A stretch of DNA of 64,000 nt from the NCBI GenBank assembly GCA_023678885.1, contig CM043002.1:1196022-1260021 (forward strand), given 5' to 3'. Within the stretch, counting starts at the first letter, position 1. Each line of letters begins with the position of its first letter. A program made the translations under genes and the position numbers. Origin of the DNA: Pogostemon cablin. Taxonomy: Eukaryota > Streptophyta > Magnoliopsida > Lamiales > Lamiaceae. This document shows, piece after piece, positions 22,181 to 33,858 of this stretch. The notes below the pieces were generated by a model. It saw only the letters and a program-made list of their open reading frames with translations, ran no database searches and was not told where the DNA came from.

Positions 22181-23230
22181 AGATAGGTAGCTTTCGGCTT
22201 TGAACATTCCTTAATTGAATGATGTTGGATTTACTTTGTGCTTAATGAACATGATGTCTTGGACTAGTCATTGTTTATGTGTAAACCTAGACAACGACAC
22301 CTACATAATAACATTTCTAAAATTCTTCGTTATCATGTTGTGTCCAATTTGGCCCTGGACCATCTTGGATTCATAAGTGTTTTTTCATTCGAAGCGACCA
22401 AACTTTACACCTATATAGGTGATCTCCTATAAGGAGTATCCTACTATATATACTTTACCTTTGAGGTATAAAAATCAATAAAAGATTTTAAAGCTTACCC
22501 TTTACCACACTTCACCAGCTTGCACTTGAGTTGTTTTGAGAATGAGTTCAAATATTTTTCAAGTGCTATATTGGAACATTCATAACTTAGTTGTCTTATT
22601 GAACCATGTTCTCATGATCTCCTATCATCATAATTAAATTACTGCTATGAATGTTCTTTAGTGTGTGGATTTTAATCACATTCCCTTACTGCATTTGTCA
22701 TTAGATCTCCAGTTATGTCTTTTGTTAACGGATCCGCGATATTTTCCTTAGACTTTACATAGTCGATGGAAATTTTCCTACTAGAGATCAAATGTCTTAA
22801 CAGGATTATTTTTCCTTATGTGTCAAGACTTACCATTGTACATGTAGCTTTGTGCTCTCCCAATAGCTATTGTGTTATCACAATGTATCATTACATGAGG
22901 CACTGGTTTGCTCCAACAAAGAATATCCTCTAAGAAGTTTCTAAGTCATTCGATTTCTTCGCCAGTTTTAGCTAATGCAATGAAATCTGAATCCATTATG
23001 GATCAAGCTATGCATGTTTGTTTAAAGGATCTCCATGATACTGCTCCTCTACCTATGGTAAATACGTAACCACTTGTGGATTTATAGTCTTTTAAATCGG
23101 TTGTCTAATTAGCATCCGTGAATCCTAACACCACGGCTGAATGTTTTTTGTACAGTATGCCAAAACTTAGGTATATTTCAAATATCTAAGTATTCTAGTC
23201 AATGCTATTCTAAACACAAGAAGGTTATGG
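22181..23230 (-). pseudogene. Ty1/copia fragment: RNase H and 3' end (decayed)
   Basis: Read on the minus strand from about 23225, it gives ILRYLK, GFTDAN, DYKSTSGYVFTIGRGAVSWRS, EEIEWLRNFLEDI-like and IHCDNTIAIGRAQSYMYNGKS, the standard Ty1/copia RNase H. Several stops and a frameshift are present. Below about 22680 the sequence is non-coding and probably holds the 3' UTR and part of an LTR. The fragment lies between E1 and E2; its insertion boundaries are unclear. Confidence 0.75.
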
Positions 23231-23254
23231 CTTAACTTTCGCTACACTAACATG

Positions 23255-24299
23255 CATAATTTATATCATAATATGATTCAATCAAAACCCTAAGCACATA
23301 ATTGGATTGACTATCCTAACCATGTAAATAGAGAAATTAACTACACACATCATAGTATGAATCAAGTAAATCATAGATCATGAGATAAATTCCAAAACCA
23401 CATCAATTAAACCATTAAAAATCTAACAAGTTTAGAATTCCTTAATCCATCATGTGAGTAGCCTCATAAGAGGACTAGCCAATAATCATCATCATTCTTA
23501 CAATATAGAAACGCTTACAAGAATCCATTGTTGCAAATAAACCAAAGAAATTACAAATCAAAGGTAAAATATTGCTTCCCTATTTGAATTGGGGAGAATA
23601 CTTCCTTCAAGATGCAAATTCATCTTTTCATGCCTCAATTCTCCTTAGAAATGGAATGGTATATGGATGATGTAATGATCCATAGAAGATGGTGAGGAAT
23701 AGGATGGAAAATAGATTGGAGATGAGAGTCTATGAGAAAATGGTGTAGTAGTGTGCGAATGAATATGGAAACTGCCCGTAATGAATATCTCCCGTAATTT
23801 TCAAGCAAATGATGTATTTATAGCCCTAGAACCTTCTCGAAATAGTCTGATTAAGTTCTACTTTTTGGCTGAACTCGACTCGAGCACTGCAACTCGATTC
23901 GAGTTGCAATAGTACTTTCTCGGCAGATTTCAGGCTTGACACATGCAGCTCGACGAACAGGAAAGGCCAAGTATATGTCTCTGATGTGTACAAATGACGT
24001 GATGTTCGAGTATGCAAAACTCGACACGGGTTATGTGAATGGACTCGACTCGAAACCTGTGATCGAGTCGAGTTCCGTCGACTTTTGGGCCTTTTCTCCC
24101 ATTTCTGCTCTCAATTCTATTTTGCTCTATTTTTTACATGTTTCATACATAATTAAGCTCATTTTCACACATTTAACAATTTATAGCACAAATTTCTATA
24201 TGAACATAAATTACCACCAAAAGCTATACAAAACGGATAAAATTATACTAAAATAAACATAAAAAGATAGTAAAATTTAGGTGTAAATAGCTACAATCA
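23255..24299 (-). repeat. Partial minus-strand LTR E2 (same family as E1)
   Basis: The minus-strand start is TGATTGTAGCTATTTACACC. Much of 23255-23500 parallels 20860-21110 in E1. Palindromic GACTCGAGCACTGCAACTCG-like words lie at 23870-24075, followed by a TATA box (GCTATAAATACATC on the minus strand, near 23812-23826). U5 is missing. It overlaps E1 in content, so the two are separate LTR copies. Confidence 0.62.
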
Positions 24300-24917
24300 A
24301 TTTCAAGTACCAACATCTCAAGCTCACTTCATTAACCCGTCCGAATTTTCAAAAATGTCATGCCATAAACAAGTCACTATAATCAACCAAAATCATCATG
24401 TCCCTACAATATTTGTTTCCAACGGAAACATCACTACCGCATTTGGATACTCCCAAAAAATCCTAAAATCAAACAATTAGGTCTAAATAGATCCTAAAAA
24501 TTTTGACCAATCATGGACGCTGGAAGGTCCTCTATTCAACCAACGTTGGACGAAAAACCTTAGATTGTTCGTCTGGTGTTGGACAATAGTCTTTACAATT
24601 TATGTCCTGTGTTTGACGAAAATTTTGATGTGGTCTAACAATCCAAGAACTCTCAGCCTTTGTTGGACGTGATTTCCGTGACAACATGTATACACAAATG
24701 CTTAAAAACAAGTTTTAAATTGGTTAAAAGGTTTAAAATAAAGCATCTTATAAATGTTATGTTTAGATGAGAGGATTTGAGGAGGATTTTTATGTTTGGA
24801 TCCATCATTAAATCCAAGATTTTAAATTATGAATTTGATTTTGATGTTTTTTTAGTTGTTTTGGATGAATTTCTTACTCAAACTATGTCATTTGAAATCC
24901 TTCAATTGTATAACATA
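24300..24917. other. Unassigned stretch with GTTGGACG motif cluster
   Basis: No gene is seen. Positions 24520-24690 repeat words around CCAACGTTGGACG, CGTCTGGTGTTGGAC and TTGTTGGACGTG, which resembles the palindromic arrays of the Athila LTRs with a different motif. It could be a remnant of another family. Confidence 0.35.
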
Positions 24918-25168
24918 CTCCCTCCGTCCCACGTTAAGGTTTATGCTTTCCATTTTGGGTTATCCCACATTAAGGTTTACATTTCCTTTTTTGTCAATTT
25001 GGGCCCACACATAACAATTAATTATTCCATGTGGGCCACACATAACATTAATATAACTACCGACTTTTCATTAAATATTATTTCTCTCACCTCACTACAC
25101 ATTAAAATATTATATCTTTTAATCTCCGTGCAAAAAGCAAAGTCAAAGTTAACGCGAGACGGAAGGAG
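24918..25168. mobile_element. Complete Stowaway-like MITE (251 bp)
   Basis: It is flanked by TA (24916-24917 and 25169-25170). Terminal inverted repeats are CTCCCTCCGTCCCACGTTAA and, on the right, the complement of CTCCTTCCGTCTCGCGTTAA. It has no coding capacity. TA duplications and CTCCCTCCG ends are typical of Tc1/Mariner-type Stowaway MITEs. Confidence 0.88.
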
Positions 25169-25170
25169 TA

Positions 25171-26402
25171 TATATTAATATTTATAAAAATATATATAAT
25201 TAATAAATTAATTTTAATTATAAAAAAATATATGTGTTTTTTAAATATAACCCCTGCCAGTCAACCACCCCCAACCCACCCATTAGAGGTAATTCATTCT
25301 TCACAATATCACAAAGCCGTGACCTAATAAACCATCAGCAAGCATGGATAGATAACAAAAAGGGTGCTTCTAAACATAAACGGAAACATAATAAGGATTA
25401 AAAAGCATATGCTAAGATCCAAGAAATATATGCTAAAAGATTTGCAGATGAAACTTATGATAAGGATCTATATACAATATTTCATAGCTGGAATAAAAGG
25501 AAAACGTCTTGATTGGTAAGAAAGACAAGGAAAATGAGAGAGAAACAGAGAGTAAAAATGAAGTTTCGTTAACAATGGCTACGGACACCACCGTCCAACA
25601 ACTCCTATTTCACCAAGCGATCAGATCTACCCCATTGACATTTCAAAAATTCACCATGATAGAATATTCTCAAGTTTAATCATCAATTCATTTCCAATTA
25701 TTAGAGTCGTCAAAACAGGTTAAGTCTGCCGAGTTGGCCCGCCCCCGCCTCTATAAAAGGTGGGTTAGGTTGTAAAATTTACAGCCTCTTTAGAGGTGGG
25801 TCTAAATGGGTTGACCGTTTGGCCTGCCATTTTTTTTCTAATGGTCTAGTATTTAATATTTCAAATAAATGTTGTTCTTTTTTTATGAATTTTTTAAATA
25901 ATGAATTAAATCATAAGATAAATATTCTAAGTATTTTGTACCGTAGTATAATATACAAAATTCATAAAAAATTTGAAGTCATATTTTGCTTAATTTGAAA
26001 TTATTTTTAATTTTTGAAATTTTAATATATAAATATATGTATATGGATTAGAAGCAAATGCAAATGATAAACCTTTAAAACATCTAATCCTTTGAAGATT
26101 GACGAGGATATAATTGGTCAACATGATGATTGAGATGTTTATATTATGATGTTATGATTGATGAGTTTTGAAGAGACTTTATAATTATGTTTTGAGCTTA
26201 GTAATTGGCCTTTAGAACTAGTAAACTTTTTGTGATTTAATTTGTGTTATTTGAGAATAATTAGACTTAAGCTATTTTATTTATATATAATTAGTAAATT
26301 TTATGTTGTTTGATTAATGATCTTTGTTTATATTTAATTGTTCATGGGATTATTTTGTAAAATCTATATTTACATTTTAATTATCTAATTGTCATTATAG
26401 TA
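25171..26402. other. AT-rich non-coding stretch with a hAT-like GC patch
   Basis: No gene is seen. Positions 25705-25835 contain GTCGTCAAAACAGGTTAAG, CGAGTTGGCCCGC, GTGGGTCTAAATGGGTTG and GTTTGGCCTGCC, wording common at the ends of plant non-autonomous hAT elements, but no 8-bp duplication could be matched. The rest is low-complexity AT. Confidence 0.3.
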
Positions 26403-26447
26403 CTCCCTCCGTCTGGGTGCATTTACTTTTTGCACATGATTAAGGAG
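26403..26447. repeat. Stowaway-like MITE fragment with a second MITE at its TA
   Basis: CTCCCTCCGTCTGGG begins after TA (26401-26402) and ends GGAG at 26447, followed by TA and the next MITE at 26450. It is either a very short internal-deletion copy or a fragment next to which the second MITE inserted. Confidence 0.5.
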
Positions 26448-26449
26448 TA

Positions 26450-26573
26450 CTCCCTCCGTCCCATCCTAATGGTTATATATTTACATTTTGGGCGTCCCAT
26501 CCTAATGGTTATATTTATCTTTTTAGCATATGAGACCCACACAAATTAATTACTTCCCTCTCTATGGGCCCAC
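26450..26573. repeat. Left half of a Stowaway-like MITE
   Basis: It starts CTCCCTCCGTCCCATCC after TA and ends TATGGGCCCAC directly before the LTR start TGATGAG at 26574. It is the exact complement in content to the right half at 20219-20354. Confidence 0.7.
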
Positions 26574-26925
26574 TGATGAGAGTGAAAATTCATGATCTTT
26601 TAGGTTCGATTTGATACCTCGTTGATGTATTTTGTTGTGATATTAGCACAAAAAGGTAATGTTTTTGTTGTTACTGATGAAAGGTGCTCGAGAGGTGTTT
26701 TGTCGTGTTTTTCAAAGGAAAAGATGGATAAATTGATCAAGTATCGAATGTGAGTAAAATGTAGCTGGAAAGTCGAAGAAGAGGGCACGGCCATAGTCGT
26801 GCACCATTACTTCTGGCCGTGTGAGAGTTTATTCTGGCCGTACGAGATTCCTTTTGCCATACAAGCGAATTTGTCACACGGTTGATACCGTGTGACAACA
26901 CACGATTGTATTTCTTATCATTCAA
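26574..26925 (+). repeat. B-family LTR start (truncated, U3 only)
   Basis: TGATGAGAGTGAAAATTCATGATC matches the B LTR (18532 onward) closely to about 26880. It includes a perfect palindrome with 11-bp arms TTGTCACACGG/CCGTGTGACAA (26871-26898). It then breaks off, and orphan Athila 3' UTR follows. Confidence 0.75.
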
Positions 26926-26939
26926 TCTTCTCTTATGGA

Positions 26940-27771
26940 GCTTTTTTTATGGTTGTTTGAAGCTATAAGATTAAATTGGATTATGTAGTTGGATTGGTGT
27001 GAATTTGTGAACATATTATGGTTGGGGATTTGCTTGCATGGTGCTTGTTCACGCTATTGACGAACAGTGAGATTTTGAGCCTTGAATTTGTAATTGTTAT
27101 ACGATTCATTCTTTCATCATTTATATGTATGTGCTCTAGAACTTGCCATTCGTCTTGCTTGAGGCTACGTTTGTGTGGAGACTTTTGAAAATGATTTTAG
27201 GCTATCTTTAATCTTTAAAGTTAGAGCCAAATACATATTTTTCCTACCTTACAACTTTATCCATTGCTAGCCAACTTGAGCCATTTTAGCCTATATTCTT
27301 TGATAAGTACATCATCTAGCCAAATACCATTTAAAGCTAAGAAAGAACCTATATGTGGAGATTGATTAGAGAAAGTGTAGCTAGAAAATGTGAAAGGAGA
27401 GAGAATGAATGAATGAAGAAAAAAAGGGGTTACAAAAGAAGAATATGAGATATAAAAGAGCGTGAAAGAAAAAGAAAATCACGAAAGAGCTTGAATTGTT
27501 AATGTGATAAATTTTAAAAGATCAAGTTCAAGAAAAACTTAAAGAAGGAAATTGTTGTTATCCATGAAAAGGGGAAGTTGAAAAAGTCGTGAATAAGTGA
27601 TAAGAAAGAAGGAGAAGATGTGGAAAAAGAAATAAAAAAGCGTTACAAAGCTTTCAATAGGATCTCTCCACACTTTTAGTCACATTTATCCTATATGTAC
27701 TCTTCCCTAACCAAAGAGTCTTCATTACATCCAAATGAAAAGTCCTATATTTGATTTGATTGTTGACTCAC
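26940..27771 (+). other. Orphan Athila-type 3' UTR (family not otherwise present)
   Basis: It holds block 1 (GAGATTTTGAGCCTTGAA at 27069, CTCTAGAACTTGCC at 27134-27147), a purine-rich tract (27340-27660) and block 2 (AACCAAAGAGTCTTCATTACATCC, 27709 onward). It ends where the LTR of element C starts. No ORF or LTR of its own remains, so a deletion joined it to the B-type U3 near 26925, and C probably inserted at 27771. Confidence 0.6.
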
Positions 27772-29346
27772 TGATGAGCGTTTTCTCAATACACAAAATT
27801 AATCCTCAAGTATAAGGATATCATTGTAGTCTCGATAGACGACCAAGTGATTATCGAACACAAGGGATGGATGATTATCAATTTAATTATATTCTAATTA
27901 ACTAAGATTATGTTGGCAAATTGATTGATTTGTTTATAAAACTAAATAACATATAATTGAAATAGCAAAGTAAATAAGCAAGCAATAGAGAAATTTCGGT
28001 TGTGATCAAGTAAGTAATAGAGTAGTTCTTCAAGTAATTCAGTTTTACTTATTAATTTTCTTTCCATGTGTTGATGTCCGACTCTACCTTGTAGTTTATG
28101 GATGCATCACGAAACCATGCAAGCGTACTCTATAGACACAAGTAAGCAAGTGTATTACACGTGTGAATATCCTCAGAGCAAGAGATATACTTCATCCCCC
28201 TTTCTAGGTACTATCATAATCAATTATTTCTCATGCACTTAGTACTCTAACCCGATTTGATCTCCCTTTTTAGGTACTATAAAGTTATACTCTTTATCCT
28301 ACTTATTAACCCGAATACGATTCAATTAACAAGTATCTATATAAGATAGTTCTAATAAGACTTTGGAATCCCTTCACTTAGAATTATAACATGCAATCCT
28401 GCTCAGCGGTGAACGCACTCAATCTACAACCAAGATATATTTTCAGACTCTATATACCAATTGATGATGCACAAAACGACCGTGAGTATGAATTAAAAAA
28501 GCACAATCTTATATAGAATAAACCACAAGTAGTGTTGTACGGAGTTTACACATGGAAATTCAATTAACTCATAAAACTTTCATAACCCTAGAACTACCGG
28601 AGCGGTTCTAGCCCATGATTGATTTAGGAACAATCATGGCTAATTAGTATGATCTTACTTGACTTGCCAGACGAATCTCTTCTCATGATTCCTACGGATG
28701 ATGGTAGGATTTGGTGAAGGATGGATGATGAATACTCGATAAATTCTCCTGCGAAAGCTCTTCTTTTATACTTGTAAACTTTCCTTCCTGGCCTTGGATG
28801 GGCTTTTTGAGTGAACACACACACTGAAGGTGTAAAAATACGAATTTGGTAAGTTTTCGTACATCCTTTCGACCAAATAGATTGGTCGAACTCGCCCAGG
28901 TAGGTCGAATCCGCCTATAACTTGGCCGCTGATTCTGGATTCGATCAGAGTATTGGTCGAATCAGATACTTCCTGGTCGAACCCGATACTGCTTTTGTTT
29001 AGGCTTTGAGTTCGACCATGGTTCGACCATGGGGTTTGGTCGAACTCATCTGTCGTGGTCGAATGACACTTCTCCACACTCAGTTCGACCAGCAGTGCTA
29101 GTCGAACTCCCTCCTTCTTGGTCGAATCTGACCCCTGCTTGGTTGAATCACATGCCTCATTCTTCCTCTTTCCTGATCCTATCACTTCCAACTCGTTTTT
29201 CTTCAAAAATAAACTCAAATAGCCTTGTAGACACCTGATTCATGACTTTTCCACCATGTATACCGATTCACATCGAATTACAACCATTTATCATACCATA
29301 AGTACACGAATTCAGGCTCGAAACTAGTGAATTTACACACTCATCA
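27772..29346 (-). repeat. 3' LTR of element C (1575 bp)
   Basis: On the plus strand it starts TGATGAGCG and ends ACTCATCA, so it has TG...CA termini with TGATGAG inverted ends. On the minus strand the polypurine tract CAAGTTTGGGGG (29347-29360) precedes it. The U3 array is TTCGACCA/TGGTCGAA (28868-29150) and is followed on the minus strand by a TATA box, AGTATAAAAG, near 28766-28776. Confidence 0.85.
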
Positions 29347-29360
29347 AACCCCCAAACTTG
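29347..29360 (-). promoter_or_regulatory. 3' polypurine tract, element C
   Basis: The complement of AACCCCCAAACTTG, i.e. CAAGTTTGGGGGTT, abuts the LTR. Confidence 0.78.
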
Positions 29361-30705
29361 CATGTTGCTCGTCCCGAGGCAACGATATCAAAACCAAGGA
29401 GTAGTGTAAAATTCACCAACTACCAATACAATTCATACTCACACATGCAATTCATCAATCGAACACAAGTATTACTAGCATCATATGCTTTATTCATACC
29501 AAATATCACTCGATTACATTACCTTTCGGAGTACAAAATCATCTAGCTCACAAGATAAATATTTACTCTCACTCTCAAGTGTAAAAGATGTACACTTTAA
29601 AAGGTTAGTGTTTACGCTCATATTCAATTCATACTTCCATGTAACCATAAGCTTGGCAAGGGTTTCAAAACTCAACTTATAACAAATTCTTTACTAGGAT
29701 CACAAAGGACTTGCTTTTGGGTTGTAATGTTGGCTCTTTGGTAAAGATAGGAGAACTTGGGTAAAGTGACTAATTCACTAGTAGAAAATTACCTTGGAGT
29801 TTTGCTTTTCATCATATAGATTCGTCTGTTTCTCTATCTTCTCATAAACTTCATAGTTTGAATTCTCCTTCTTTTTCTTAGCATCAACATCATATTTCTT
29901 CAATAAGCAAGGGTACCGATTTCGGGCACTACCATTCTAAGCAGTCGGAGTACCAGTTTCAGGTACTAACCCTAAACAAGATTTAACCATACTTCTTTCT
30001 TTTCATAATTCTCAACCAAGCTTCCACCTTTTTCATTCTTTCAAGCACTTACGCACCTCAACTCTCTACTAATGAATAGAATATTCAACAAGGCTCAAGT
30101 AAAGGTTTAATAAGGATTTTATTAAGGCTAGCCAAAGAAAAGCTTTTTAAGGCTCAAAAGGGCTTACAATGATACATATATAACAGGTGAGGTAAAATTT
30201 TGGCTAAATGACTTGATTACACAATAATGGCCTAAGATCATGTCCTAGCAATTCCTCATTCATAAGTTTCACATAAGACGCCAAGCCAAGTTCTAGAATA
30301 CGGTCATACGAACGATTCTCTAAAGAATAAATTATCATGAACTAGCATGATTTAAATGGCTCAAATCCTCACATGGGTAAATAGATTCCTAAGTACTCCT
30401 CAAAGTAAATAACCAAGATCAATTTCACAATAAATTCACAAACTTATCAAGCATACATGCTTCTAATCAATAAAAATTAACACATGTAATATACGAATGC
30501 ATCATAATCAACCAAGAACCCTCATAGCAAGACAATCCTTACAAGTATAATTACCCGCAAGTATCAATCATCACCTCTCAGTCTAACATCCAATCAATTC
30601 AATATACGTATATGCCACTCACACTACAAGCACCCATCCTGTAAAGAGAAAAAGAGAAGGGAGATGAGATGAAACTGACAAAGAATAAAAACCTGGTGCA
30701 TCCTA
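29361..30705 (-). other. 3' UTR of element C with conserved blocks
   Basis: Minus-strand block 1: GTGAGGATTTGAGCC (30359-30374), TATTCTAGAACTTGG (30286-30300), GATCTTAGGCC (30229-30240). Two GTRSTRCCYGAAA units lie at 29910-29972, a purine-rich tract at 29860-30060 and block 2 at 29700-29750. No coding frame is credible. Confidence 0.58.
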
Positions 30706-32752
30706 CTACTCAGGAGCATCATCATCGCTCTCACCCTCTTCGTCATCACCGTCATTCATCTCCAAGTATCGATCCAAATCTCTATGAAGAGCATTGGGAT
30801 TCCTATCCATCATGCGCTCATGAGCATACATCCTCTCCAATCTCTTATCCATCTCCACATAATTATTCTACAGCGTGTTGTACTTTCCATCCAGTGCTGC
30901 GTAGTTTGCATTTGCCAACTCCAACTGTCTATTCGTCTTCTGCTGGTTCGCATTCAGTGTAGCAAACTGTTCATGAATCAACTGAAACTGCTTCTGTAAA
31001 TAAGCATCCGGACCAGCCCACTGCTGTTGTGGCACCGCTGGAATGGGTTGTGGTGGCATCTCATGCAGCTGTGGATCTCCTATCTCTGGATCCACCTGAT
31101 CCTCTCCAAGCTCCTGCTGCTGCTGCTGTGGATGTGGCTGAAAACGCCCCTCGTCTACAATCCTCTGAAGCTCCTCCATCAACCCCTCAGCATACATCTG
31201 AGCTACAGTCCTCCAATCACCCTTTGTCAAGCAAGTGATGAAGAGAGCAATGTGCCCGAGTGTGTTCATTAACATGTTCCCCACATTCCGGATAGTAGTC
31301 AACACACCCATATCATAAGGAAACATGAAAGTAAAGGGCTTCGATCCCCTAGTGAAAAACCAATCTCCATCCCTCAGATGGGCGAATCCACCCTTCACAC
31401 ACGTACTCATCACCAAATCGGGATCCTCCAGGATAGGTGAAATGCCGGTGAAGTCCATATGATAGTACTCAGCTACCGAAGTAAGCAACCCTCCTATGTT
31501 CACTCTTTGAAACGGAGAGCACCTAAATCTCCATGGCTGATTAATAAAGTAGGAGCCCACGTTGAACTTCACTCCATTAAGCATGCACCAGAGAGCATAC
31601 AACTCTCCCCTAGCCACACAACTTCCCTCAGACCGGGCGAACAAGGTATTGCTCAATTTTCTATCCATATACCAGATCACTGGATTCTGAATCAACGAAG
31701 CACGAGCATTGCTAGTCTTATAATCCACATCCTCACTAGAAATCTCTCTCAGAATCTATTAAAATTGAAATACACATTCTTATTCCTCGAAATCCCCCTA
31801 GGAGTCTGAAACAAGATATTCAAATCCTCTGCTGACTATGTCCTCTGCTCACCTCTGAGCTGGAACGAACACTCATACGGAAGATTGCTCGAACCCTTCT
31901 TAATAGTAAACGAACATAATACTTCTGCCGTCACATGGAAATAAGTAGGCCTTTTCAACTCCATGAAGTGACGAATACCAACTTGATCAAACATCCACAG
32001 GATATCATCTCGAATGCGCATTGTAACCATCGCTCCTTCATCTTGATACCTCGTTCGAGCAATCTTATCTGATACTTCTCCCCATTTCTCCTTGATCTCA
32101 TCCCATTTATTCATCCGAATCTTGAAATTCAAGGGGCAACCGCTCTTAAAGCCTTAGCTTCTTTGTCACTGCATCTTCCAGAGACGGTCTATGTTGCCTC
32201 TTCTTAGAATGAACCTCGGTTTCCTTTCCTTTTCTTGAAAATAATACTTCAATACAAACAACCAAGAAAGGAAAACCAAGCTAATGCATTTAACTCTACT
32301 CAAGACTTCAAGTTTTTCAATGCATAGTCGAACCAAACAAGCATGTTCCATCCTCATGATCCAACAATTCAATTCACATGTTTATTCATCCTCATTCCAA
32401 TCATAAATAAAATCAACACGCAATTAAACTAACCACAAGCATGCATTACTACTCAAATTCAAGCAATCCAACATGAAAACTACTCAAACTCAAAAACTTT
32501 TCCCAAAATCCAACATGCTTCATCTGGCACTCCTCAATTATTCCCAAATTCACATAAACATCAAGGTTTCTCAACAATTAAACAATCAAAACAACCCCAT
32601 CGATTTTCATATGAATTTGCACACACAAACTTCAAACTACAGCATGAATTACTATGAAAACTCGTTCAATCAACCTACCCACTTGTAATCAACAACTAGA
32701 ACTCGAATCCTAGGGCAAGAGGTTGAGAAAATATACCTTTTGAACTGGACAT
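30706..32752 (-). pseudogene. Two-exon ATHILA-ORF (env-position) gene of element C
   Basis: Exon 1 is again 16 nt (ATG at 32752-32750, donor GT at 32736-32735). A phase-matched acceptor lies at 32247-32248 and exon 2 starts at 32246 with a Lys/Arg-rich segment (SKKRQHRP). The ATHILA ORF-1 core follows (WDEIKEKWGEVSDKIARTRY, MFDQVGIRHFMELKRPTYFH, IWYMDRKLSNTLFARSEG, LYALWCMLNGVKFNVGSYF), broken near 32140 and 31740-31840. The tail is Gln-rich (QPHPQQQQQ), possibly coiled coil, and very acidic at the end (DDEEGESDDDAPE, stop at 30706-30708). Confidence 0.72.
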
Positions 32753-32959
32753 GGCTTAGAATGAACAAATGTGATAATCCTCCAAAAATTGCATCAGACC
32801 CCAGTTTTACAACTAGATTGCTCCAAAAACATGATGAATTGAGTGGAAAGAGTGTGCGATGTGGTTTAATCGGAGCAAAATCGTATGTAATCGAAGATTG
32901 GAGGAGAGAATTTCCGATTCAGGAGGAATTCGAGTGAAGGTGGTGTGCAAATGTGATCG

Positions 32960-33400
32960 AATTGGTGAAAAACGGGTTTAAAATGAACTTACCTGGCCTG
33001 GATTTGACCTAACCGAGTGGTCGAACTGAAATGCCGTGGTCGAATCTATGCTCGAACTCCCTTTCTGGACAACCCATCATCGCGATTCGACCAAGTGCTT
33101 TGGTCGAACTCTTTAGTCGTGGTCAAACTCAGCTGTTCAGAACTTTCATGTTAGCAATTCGACCTCAATTTGACCAAACCATTTGGTTGAACTGATCTCA
33201 TCCTGGTCAAATCTACCTGTACAACTCTCTAATTGTCAGTTCGACTTCCTTCTTTGGTCGAACCCATGGTTGAACTCTCCACTGCTTGGTCGAATCGACC
33301 TGTAACGAACTCTCTGATCTTCAGTTCAACAAAGGCTTCCACGTTCGACCTGCATGTCTGGTCGAACTGACCTCCTGATGCTCCAAACTCGAATTTTCTT
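32960..33400 (-). promoter_or_regulatory. U3-like TTCGACCA array in the pol-ORF spacer, element C
   Basis: At least a dozen GGTCGAA/TTCGACC words between 33010 and 33370, the same as in the LTR (28868-29150) and the gag linker (38380-38720). On the minus strand a TATA-like TTTTAAACCCG follows at about 32974-32984, upstream of the 16-nt exon 1. Confidence 0.58.
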
Positions 33401-33670
33401 TATTCCATGCACACTTTAAGCTAAAAAATGATCATTAGGTACCAAAATAAATCAAAATTAGCTCGAAAATCAATCTTAAACTTGACATCCATGAGTAACT
33501 CCGCATATGACACTAAAAAACCACCAAACACCACCAAACATTAGGCAAATTGCAAAAAATCGACACACCTCAACCGGTAAAAGTTTTGATACGCCGCAAA
33601 AAATCAACTCCCCTAACAAATGTTACAAAGAAAAGATTATACTCTCAGTGCTTCAATGAGGTAAATACAT

Positions 33671-33686
33671 CACACCCCCCAAACTA
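33671..33686 (-). promoter_or_regulatory. Internal polypurine tract after pol, element C
   Basis: Complement TAGTTTGGGGGGTGTG, 175-190 bp beyond the pol stop, followed by TGATGTATTTACC, which resembles an LTR start. Confidence 0.6.
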
Positions 33687-33798
33687 AGTAGAAACTATAG
33701 TGAAACTAAGTTTGCAAAGAGATGTGATTGCCGATAATTAAACACATCAAATATAAAAATTTCTTACTCACATAAAAGAAATAATAAAATAATAAAAC

Positions 33799-33845
33799 GG
33801 GAGGGAAAGCCCCCAATAGGCGCTCATGTTAACATCGAAGAGTCA
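33799..33845 (-). promoter_or_regulatory. Degraded post-pol hairpin region, element C
   Basis: The minus strand reads GATGTTAACATGAGCGCCTATTGGGGGC then TTTCCCTCCC, a worn version of the AGCGC...TGGGAGGCAACCCA signal in B and D at the same distance from pol. Confidence 0.4.
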
Positions 33846-33858
33846 TGATGGTACCAAC

